Source: Pseudaquidulcibacter sp964443435 (GTDB lineage: Bacteria > Pseudomonadota > Alphaproteobacteria > Caulobacterales > Aquidulcibacteraceae). From it: a stretch of 59,672 bases of DNA. The stretch's first letter is position 1, and each line of letters begins with the position of its first letter. Location of the stretch: NCBI GenBank assembly GCA_964443435.1, contig CAYUCW010000008.1, positions 1-59,672 of the forward strand. Reading direction: 5' to 3'. The position numbers were made by a program, and so were the translations under genes. Shown in pieces: positions 53,634 through 59,672 of the stretch. The notes beneath the pieces were generated by a model. It did not search any database, was not told the origin of the DNA, and saw only the letters and a program-made list of their open reading frames with translations.

Positions 53634-56270
53634 GATTGGTGCAAGCCATTTTTCGGCCGTAGAAATATCCCAATTTTTACGCATGGCATAATCTTCAACT
53701 TGATCTTTATTAATACGGCCGACACCAAAATATTCTGAACTTGGGTGCGAGAAATACATTCCAGATACAGATGAAGGCGGATTCATAGCCAAAGAAGAAG
53801 TTAATTCAATTCCGGTTGCATTAGTGGCATCTAATAGTTCAAAAAGGAAAGTTTTTTCGGTATGATCTGGCTGCGCAGGATACCCAGGTGCGGGTCTTAT
53901 GCCGCGATATTTTTCTTTGATTAAATCTTCTGGCGATAGATTTTCATCTTTTGCATAGCCCCAATATTCCTTACGAACCATTTTATGCATAGTTTCGGCA
54001 AAGCTTTCGGCAAGCCTATCGCATAAGGATTGGAATAAAATTGCCGAATAATCGTCAAGATCTGCTTTGAATTTTGCGGCAACTTCGGTTTCGCCATGGC
54101 CAGATGTAACGGCAAAGCCGCCCAGATAATCATTCACACCATTCGGCGCAATAAAATCTGATAAGGCATAATTAGGGCGACTTGCGTCCTTTTGCATTTG
54201 TTGACGTAAAGTATAAAAATTACCAAGAACTGCAGTTCTTGTATCATCTTTATAAACAATAATATCGTCGCCATTGCGGTTTACAGGCCAAAAACCAATA
54301 ACGCCAGAAGCTTTGACCATTTTTTCGCTTACTATCCTTGCAAGCATTTTTTTAGCGTCATTATAAAGATTTGTCGCCGCTTCACCCACCACATTATCGG
54401 TAAGAATCGCTGGGAAATGCCCTGCTAATTCCCACGATGAGAAGAATGGAGTCCAGTCAATATTATCAACTAAATCTTCAAGTGGGAAATCTTCAAATAC
54501 TTTTGTTCCAAGGAAGCTTGGTTTTGGCGGCGTATATCCATCAAAATCTGCTTTAAATGCATTGGCGCGTGCATCTTCAATTGCAACGCGTGCCCTTTTA
54601 TCTTGCGAATTTAAGTGAGTAAGGCGTGCATTTTCTTGGTCTTGTTTATTTGCGGCGACAAACTCTGGCTTTTCATCGCCAAGAAGCTTTTGCACAACAG
54701 GAACCGCGCGCGAAGCATCGGTAACATAAACCGTAGTTCCATCAAAATTAGGCGCAATTTTGACTGCCGTGTGAATTCTTGAAGTCGTTGCACCACCAAT
54801 AAGCAATGGCATATCTTGCAAGCCTGCTTTTTTCATAGCCTCGGCAACATAACACATTTCATCAAGTGAAGGCGTAATAAGACCAGAAAGCCCAATAATA
54901 TCTACTTTTTCCTCAATAGCGGTTTTAATAATAGTATCGGTTGGCACCATTACGCCTAAATCTATAACTTCAAAACCATTACATTGAAGAACAACGCCAA
55001 CAATATTTTTGCCAATATCATGTACATCGCCTTTAACGGTTGCCATTAAGACTTTACCATTCGATTTATCCGCCATACCTGAAGCAATTTTTTCTTGCTC
55101 CATGAATGGGAATAAATAAGCAACCGCTTCTTTCATTACTCGCGCTGATTTAACAACTTGCGGCAAGAACATTTTGCCGGCGCCAAATAAATCGCCAACA
55201 ATATTCATACCGTCCATCAAAGGACCTTCAATTACATGAAGTGCTTTTTCTTCTAATTGACGAGCTTCTTCTGTGTCTTCTATAATAAACTCATTAAGGC
55301 CTTTTACCATTGAATGAGCCAAGCGTTCTTTTATTGGTAAAGTTCGCCAAGTTAAATCAGGGCCAGATTGCTTTTTGCCGGCCTGACCTTGGTATTTAAT
55401 TGAAAGCTCAAGCAGTCTATCAGTACTATCGGCGCGGCGGTTAAGAATAACATCTTCGCATGCTTCACGTAGTTCAGGCTCTAGATCATCATAAATCCCA
55501 AGCTGTCCTGCGTTAACTATACCCATATCCATACCAGCTTTAATGGCATGATATAGAAATACTGTATGCATAGCTTCGCGCATTGGCTCATTCCCACGGA
55601 AGGAGAATGAAACGTTGGAAACACCGCCCGAAACATGGGCATGCGGCAAGGTTTCACGGATAATGCGGGTTGCCTCAATAAAATCTACGCCATAATTATT
55701 ATGCTCTTCTATGCCTGTGGCAACCGCAAAAATATTTGGATCGAAAATAATATCTTCAGGCGGAAAACCAATTCCAACTAATAAGTTATAAGCACGTGTA
55801 CAGATTTCGACTTTTCTGTCTTTTGTGTCAGCCTGACCTTTTTCGTCAAAAGCCATAATAACCGCCGCCGCGCCATAACGCATAACTTTTTTGGCTTGCG
55901 CTATGAATTGTTCTTCACCTTCTTTCAAAGAAATAGAATTTACAATTGGCTTACCTTGAGTACATTTAAGACCTGCTTCGATTATTTCCCATTTAGAGCT
56001 ATCAATCATTAAAGGGATTTTTGCTATATCTGGCTCTGTGGCGATAAGATTTAAGAAAGTCTCCATCGCCTTTTTGCCATCAATAAGTGCCGCATCCATA
56101 TTAATATCAAGCACATTTGCGCCCGATTCAACTTGCTGACGGGCGACCGCAAGCGCACCTACATAATCGTCATTTTCAATTAATTTACGAAATTTAGCCG
56201 AGCCAGTAACATTGGTTCTTTCGCCAATAATTACAAAATTACTTGAAGCAGTATCTTTATTTTCAGTCAT
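53622..56270 (-). CDS. metH2: MetH2: folate, cobalamin and reactivation modules of methionine synthase
   Basis: The larger half (882 residues) of a split cobalamin-dependent methionine synthase. Modules run in order: methyltetrahydrofolate-binding barrel (about 10-300, VIIGERTNVTGSAKFRKL), cobalamin cap and B12-binding domain (about 310-560, DVHDIG at 415-420 with axial His417), and the SAM-dependent reactivation domain (about 590-880, RPAPGYPAQPDH). The homocysteine module is the next gene upstream, ending nine bases before this start. The split is known in alphaproteobacteria, so it is not a frameshift. No cobalamin riboswitch is seen. Confidence 0.95.
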   Translation of the reverse strand: MTENKDTASSNFVIIGERTNVTGSAKFRKLIENDDYVGALAVARQQVESGANVLDINMDAALIDGKKAMETFLNLIATEPDIAKIPLMIDSSKWEIIEAGLKCTQGKPIVNSISLKEGEEQFIAQAKKVMRYGAAAVIMAFDEKGQADTKDRKVEICTRAYNLLVGIGFPPEDIIFDPNIFAVATGIEEHNNYGVDFIEATRIIRETLPHAHVSGGVSNVSFSFRGNEPMREAMHTVFLYHAIKAGMDMGIVNAGQLGIYDDLEPELREACEDVILNRRADSTDRLLELSIKYQGQAGKKQSGPDLTWRTLPIKERLAHSMVKGLNEFIIEDTEEARQLEEKALHVIEGPLMDGMNIVGDLFGAGKMFLPQVVKSARVMKEAVAYLFPFMEQEKIASGMADKSNGKVLMATVKGDVHDIGKNIVGVVLQCNGFEVIDLGVMVPTDTIIKTAIEEKVDIIGLSGLITPSLDEMCYVAEAMKKAGLQDMPLLIGGATTSRIHTAVKIAPNFDGTTVYVTDASRAVPVVQKLLGDEKPEFVAANKQDQENARLTHLNSQDKRARVAIEDARANAFKADFDGYTPPKPSFLGTKVFEDFPLEDLVDNIDWTPFFSSWELAGHFPAILTDNVVGEAATNLYNDAKKMLARIVSEKMVKASGVIGFWPVNRNGDDIIVYKDDTRTAVLGNFYTLRQQMQKDASRPNYALSDFIAPNGVNDYLGGFAVTSGHGETEVAAKFKADLDDYSAILFQSLCDRLAESFAETMHKMVRKEYWGYAKDENLSPEDLIKEKYRGIRPAPGYPAQPDHTEKTFLFELLDATNATGIELTSSLAMNPPSSVSGMYFSHPSSEYFGVGRINKDQVEDYAMRKNWDISTAEKWLAPILAY

Positions 56271-56278
56271 TATTTTAC

Positions 56279-57346
56279 TTAATTATGTACAAATGGTTCA
56301 AGACCAGAAAGTCTCATTGAATTATCTTTAACAGGTATAGTTCTTGGATTTTTACCCTCTACACCATGCGCAATATGTTTAATATGGTCAGGTGTAGTGC
56401 CGCAACAACCACCCACAATATTCACCATACCATCTAATGCCCAATCACTTATGACTTCGCACATATCATGCGGTGTTTCATCATAGCCGCCAAAAGCATT
56501 AGGCAGACCTGCATTAGGGTGACATGAAATTCTTGTTTCGGCAACACGTGCTAAATCGGTTAAGAAACCGCGCATTTGTTTTGGACCAAGTGCACAATTT
56601 AATCCAACCGACCAAGGCTTGGCATGACGCACACTATTATAGAATGCTTCAACGGTTTGCCCAGAAAGCGTACGACCAGACATATCGGTTATTGTTCCTG
56701 ATATCATAATCGGAAGCGTAAACCCAAACTCATCAAAAACTTCTTGGGTGGCGTAAATTGCCGCTTTGGCATTTAAAGTATCAAAAATAGTTTCAATAAG
56801 AATAAGGTCAGAGCCGCCATCAATAAGCCCCCTTACCTGTTCTTTATAGGCATTTACAACAAAATCATAAGTCACATCACGAAATGATGGATCTGTAACT
56901 TTTGGCGATAATGAAAGCGTTTTATTGGTTGGCCCAATTGCACCAGCAACAAGTTTTGGCGCATCAAGAGTTTCAAATTTATCAGCAGCTTTACGCGCAA
57001 CTTCAGCCGATGCTTTATTGATTTCATATGAATATTCTTCAAGGCCATAATCGGCCTGTGATATAAGCTGGCTATTAAAAGTATTGGTTTCAACTATATC
57101 AACACCCGAAGCGAAATAATCCTCATGAATTTTTTGTATCGCTTCTGGCTGTGTGATTGATAATACATCATGATTACCTTGAAGTGGCATATGGTGATCT
57201 TTAAATTTTTCACCACGAAAATCATCTTCTTTGAATCCAAGCCCTTGGATTAAAGAACCCATAGCGCCATCAAGAATTAAAATTCGCTTTTTCGCAATTT
57301 CTTCAATTGCTTTTAGCCTATCTTGACGATTTGCAAATACAGACAT
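56279..57346 (-). CDS. metH1: MetH1: homocysteine-binding module of methionine synthase
   Basis: The N-terminal, homocysteine S-methyltransferase part (355 residues). Zinc ligands are in GLNCALGP and GGCCGTTPDH. It ends with RLSGLEPF, the linker that in unsplit MetH leads straight into the folate module, so the break lies in the natural inter-domain linker. Its start overlaps the metF stop by one base, so metF, metH1 and metH2 form one operon. Confidence 0.95.
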   Translation of the reverse strand: MSVFANRQDRLKAIEEIAKKRILILDGAMGSLIQGLGFKEDDFRGEKFKDHHMPLQGNHDVLSITQPEAIQKIHEDYFASGVDIVETNTFNSQLISQADYGLEEYSYEINKASAEVARKAADKFETLDAPKLVAGAIGPTNKTLSLSPKVTDPSFRDVTYDFVVNAYKEQVRGLIDGGSDLILIETIFDTLNAKAAIYATQEVFDEFGFTLPIMISGTITDMSGRTLSGQTVEAFYNSVRHAKPWSVGLNCALGPKQMRGFLTDLARVAETRISCHPNAGLPNAFGGYDETPHDMCEVISDWALDGMVNIVGGCCGTTPDHIKHIAHGVEGKNPRTIPVKDNSMRLSGLEPFVHN

Positions 57347-58209
57347 TAATTATTCCCAATAAATGATTTAATACCCAGTCTTTGGGCGATTGCCAACGTA
57401 ATATTGGCGCGGTTCAAAGTGTAAAAATGGAATTTTTCAACACCTTCTTTTTGTAAATTACGGCATAAATCAAACGCCACAGAGGTCGCAACTAAATCCC
57501 TTATTTCAGAATCTGCATCAAGGCCGTCAAAAGTATTATTAAACCAAACAGGTATATTAGTATTGCATGCTTTTGACATTTTATTAAAGCCTGCAACATT
57601 ACCAACTGGCATAATACCTGGAAGAAGCGGAATTTTTATTCCCGCCTTAACTGCTGCATCTCGAAATCTTAAATAGGTTTCGGCTTCGCAAAAAAATTGG
57701 CTTATGGCTGCGGTGGCACCTTTATCAATTTTTTGCTTTAATACATTCAGTTCATGTTCAAGATTTGGTGATTCAGGGTGCACTTCTGGATAAAAACTAA
57801 CGAAAATGTCAAAATTACCAATTTTTTTGGCGGCTTCAACAACTTCTGTGGCGTTAATATAGCCATGTTCATGGGGTGTGAATTTAGTTCCAACTCCTGC
57901 CGGTGGGTCCCCTCTTAGCGCAACAATATGACGAACGCCAGTATCCCAGTATTCTTGTAAAACTTCGTCAACTTCAGCCTTTGAAGCATCCACACAAGTT
58001 AAATGCGCCGCAGGTTTAAGATTTGTTTCATTTAAAATACGTTTAACCGTATTATGGGTTCTTTCACGCGTGCTTCCGCCCGCCCCATAAGTTATTGATA
58101 CAAACTCAGGGTTTAAAGGTAAAAGCTTATTTATTGAATCCCAAAGCTTAATCTCCATATTTTCATTTTTAGGAGGAAAAAACTCTAAAGAAATAGTAGG
58201 TATTGACAC
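57346..58209 (-). CDS. metF: Methylenetetrahydrofolate reductase
   Basis: A flavoenzyme that makes 5-methyltetrahydrofolate, the methyl donor for MetH. Motifs are ISLEFFPPKN, SITYGAGGSTRERT, VALRGDPPAG and SFYPEVHPES. Length (287) is normal. It shares single-base overlaps with the regulator upstream and metH1 downstream, so donor synthesis and use are coupled. Confidence 0.96.
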   Translation of the reverse strand: MSIPTISLEFFPPKNENMEIKLWDSINKLLPLNPEFVSITYGAGGSTRERTHNTVKRILNETNLKPAAHLTCVDASKAEVDEVLQEYWDTGVRHIVALRGDPPAGVGTKFTPHEHGYINATEVVEAAKKIGNFDIFVSFYPEVHPESPNLEHELNVLKQKIDKGATAAISQFFCEAETYLRFRDAAVKAGIKIPLLPGIMPVGNVAGFNKMSKACNTNIPVWFNNTFDGLDADSEIRDLVATSVAFDLCRNLQKEGVEKFHFYTLNRANITLAIAQRLGIKSFIGNN

Positions 58210-59168
58210 TAAATTCCCCTGTCAAATATTGTTTTTATTTTTGCAATTTTAAATACATTTACTACCAATGCTTCATTATTAAGCTTTGATAGGATTTCTT
58301 GATATTGAATGATTTCAAGGTTTAATTGTTTGCACCAATTATTAATTTCTGCCTCATCAAAACCTAAGCGCCTATGCCCATATTGAGTGCGCAAATTTTC
58401 ATAATTATGTGGCGCAAAATCGGCAAGAAGTATTATGCCATCTTCACTTAAAACTCTGGCGGCTTCTTTTATGCAAGCAAATGGATCTTCTAAATAATGA
58501 AGCACTTGATGAATAGTAAGCAAATCAACCGATGAATCCGAATAAGGAAGCGATAAAATATCCCCCATTCTTACATTAATTGATTTAAGTCCTTTTTCAT
58601 CAAACTTTGTACGCGCAATATTAAGCATGCCGCGACTTGAATCTATGCCTTCGCTTTTTTCGCATTTATTCGCAAATACTTCAAGAAGACGTCCAACACC
58701 CGACCCAAGATCTAGATGAAAATCAAATTCATTAGACTTAACCATTGAAAATAAGCAGTTTTCAACTTCTTCAGGTTGATGAAGTTTTCTTAAATCTTCC
58801 CATTCACCCGCGATTTCTTCGAAATAAAGTTTTGCTTTTTCTTCACGCTGGGCTTTAATTTCTAGAAGTCTTGTATAGTCGCGCTCTATGGTGAAATCCG
58901 AATTTGGAACCATATTAAGAATAATATCGATCAGATTGGCGATACTTTTATCACTCTTAAGCTTTACAAATACCCAAGAACCTTCAGAACGTTTATCAAT
59001 AACCCCTGCTTCATATAAAAGCTTTATATGTCTTGAAACTCTGGGCTGACTTTGGCATAATACATTTGACAATTCGCCCGCGGTCATTTCACCATGCGAA
59101 AGTAGTGCAAGAATTCTTATTCTTGTATCTTCGCCAATGGCTTTTAAAATTTCGATTACTTCCTGCAT
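58209..59168 (-). CDS. ArsR-type regulator fused to SAM-dependent methyltransferase domain
   Basis: A 319-residue fusion: an ArsR winged helix (about 1-85, TAGELSNVLCQSQPRVSRHIKLLYEAGVID) without metal-binding cysteine pairs, and a class I methyltransferase-like domain (about 145-300, HLDLGSGVGRLLEVF, LLTIHQVLHYL). The start at 59168 has GGAAG; an upstream GTG is in frame but would overlap that site. As first gene of the metF-metH1-metH2 operon it probably senses SAM or SAH with its second domain and represses the operon. Related methionine-cycle regulators (SahR type) are known in Proteobacteria. Confidence 0.88.
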   Translation of the reverse strand: MQEVIEILKAIGEDTRIRILALLSHGEMTAGELSNVLCQSQPRVSRHIKLLYEAGVIDKRSEGSWVFVKLKSDKSIANLIDIILNMVPNSDFTIERDYTRLLEIKAQREEKAKLYFEEIAGEWEDLRKLHQPEEVENCLFSMVKSNEFDFHLDLGSGVGRLLEVFANKCEKSEGIDSSRGMLNIARTKFDEKGLKSINVRMGDILSLPYSDSSVDLLTIHQVLHYLEDPFACIKEAARVLSEDGIILLADFAPHNYENLRTQYGHRRLGFDEAEINNWCKQLNLEIIQYQEILSKLNNEALVVNVFKIAKIKTIFDRGI

Positions 59169-59190
59169 ACCGCTTCCAATCACTTCAAGA

Positions 59191-59219
59191 CTTAAACATA
59201 TCTTTAAATGATTTGTAAA
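59191..59219 (-). promoter_or_regulatory. Promoter with overlapping palindrome for the met operon
   Basis: On the minus strand: -35 TTTACA (59214-59219), a 17-bp spacer, -10 TTTAAG (59191-59196). An interrupted 21-bp palindrome at 59196-59216 fills the spacer and part of the -35: ACA, ATC and TT on one side mirror AA, GAT and TGT on the other, with 8 of 10 pairs matching around a central A. It lies 28 bases before the ArsR-methyltransferase start, a fitting autorepression site. Confidence 0.5.
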
Positions 59220-59283
59220 GCATTAATTTCCGTAACGCACAAAATAAGCTTGATTTTATATGCAATTCAGTAAATTTAAGCCA

Positions 59284-59672
59284 ATGAATGAAAAAATGCA
59301 AATCGTAGAAATCTATACTGATGGCGCTTGCTCTGGTAATCCTGGCCCTGGGGGATGGGGCGCGGTTTTGAAAATGGGCGATAAAAGCCGCGAAATATCG
59401 GGCGGTGAAAAAGAAACCACAAATAATCGCATGGAAATGATGGCGGCAATTTGCGCCCTAGAAGCCTTAAAGCGTCCTTGCAATGTTAAACTTACGACCG
59501 ATAGTAAATATGTAATGGACGGCATTACAAAATGGATTTTTTCTTGGAAGAAAAATGGTTGGAAAAAAGCCGATAAAAAGCCAGTTTTAAACGCGGATTT
59601 ATGGCAAAGACTTGATGCCCTCACCCAAACTCATAAAGTTAGTTGGGAATGGGTTAAGGGGCACTCTGGCCA
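59284..59672 (+). CDS. rnhA: Ribonuclease HI (3' end missing)
   Basis: The N-terminal 129 residues of RNase HI, which removes RNA from RNA-DNA hybrids; the gene runs off the window. Catalytic positions visible are the Asp of YTDGACSGNPGPGGWG, the Glu of NNRMEMMAA and the Asp of LTTDSKYV, then VSWEWVKGHSG near the end. The start at 59284 (MNEKMQIVE) has little Shine-Dalgarno; an in-frame ATG at 59296 is possible. It is divergent from the met operon, sharing its promoter region. Confidence 0.95.
   Translation, partial: MNEKMQIVEIYTDGACSGNPGPGGWGAVLKMGDKSREISGGEKETTNNRMEMMAAICALEALKRPCNVKLTTDSKYVMDGITKWIFSWKKNGWKKADKKPVLNADLWQRLDALTQTHKVSWEWVKGHSG

Noticed and set aside
56270..56279. metH split as a frameshift or sequencing error
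   Set aside because: Each half has its own stop or start, the break is in the inter-domain linker, and split MetH is known in alphaproteobacteria.

Overview
The window is a 59.7 kb piece of the chromosome of an AT-rich alphaproteobacterium (roughly one third GC by eye; not computed). The assignment rests on gene content and order: suf genes, ntrB-ntrC-ntrY-ntrX-hfq-hflX, rlpA-tmk-holB-tatD-MBL, ispDF-cinA with ratA-lipA, split metH with metF, and two large TonB-dependent receptors. A relative of Caulobacterales or Sphingomonadales is my guess, not proven. There is no phage, transposase, integrase or CRISPR array. Genes are tightly packed, with many 1-4 base start/stop overlaps and several convergent pairs overlapping at their 3' ends.

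Layout. 1-3361: end of a suf operon (sufC partial, sufD, sufS, sufT, sufA-like). 3339-7069, minus strand: ada, a lytic transglycosylase lipoprotein, a hairpin-rich spacer, then glnB-glnA. 7328-8676: scoAB. 8856-13950: a TonB receptor and an M3 metallopeptidase, convergent on one bidirectional terminator. 14086-16718: a pseudouridine synthase, an MHS-family transporter and tRNA-Ser(UGA). 16826-26009: a polysaccharide utilization locus (GH53 galactanase, ECF sigma, FecR anti-sigma, STN-type TonB receptor, GH43 lipoprotein, GH2 beta-galactosidase). 26330-34464: rlpA, tmk, holB, tatD, an MBL hydrolase, DUF445, a GPH sugar symporter and mazG. 34423-42310, minus strand: hflX, hfq, ntrX, ntrY, ntrC, ntrB. 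42463-49537: ispDF, cinA, a membrane spermidine-synthase-like protein, ratA, lipA and an Aas-type acyl-ACP synthetase. 49538-52932, minus strand: an HTH-RibBX fusion, RNase P RNA, an amidase and a DjlA-like co-chaperone. 52997-53633: two small membrane ORFs. 53622-59168, minus strand: metH2, metH1, metF and an ArsR-methyltransferase regulator. 59284-end: rnhA partial.

How the genes work together. The PUL is a self-contained galactan system: an endo-galactanase, a receptor with a signalling domain, and an anti-sigma/sigma pair to report substrate. The Ntr block and glnBA form the nitrogen circuit, but NtrC has lost both sigma54-contact loops, the Walker B glutamate and an arginine finger, and NtrX lacks GAFTGA. 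metH1/metH2/metF and the ArsR-methyltransferase regulator form a methionine-cycle operon with a clear palindrome over its promoter.

The strongest candidate for something new is ribB. Its enzyme carries an N-terminal XRE-type helix-turn-helix. Two near-identical 16-bp sites lie exactly 22 bp apart around the -35 of its own promoter, the predicted mRNA has almost no leader, and there is no FMN riboswitch. This looks like an enzyme that represses its own gene. Several starts were moved inward from the longest reading frame because of Shine-Dalgarno sites and family alignment; this is noted entry by entry.
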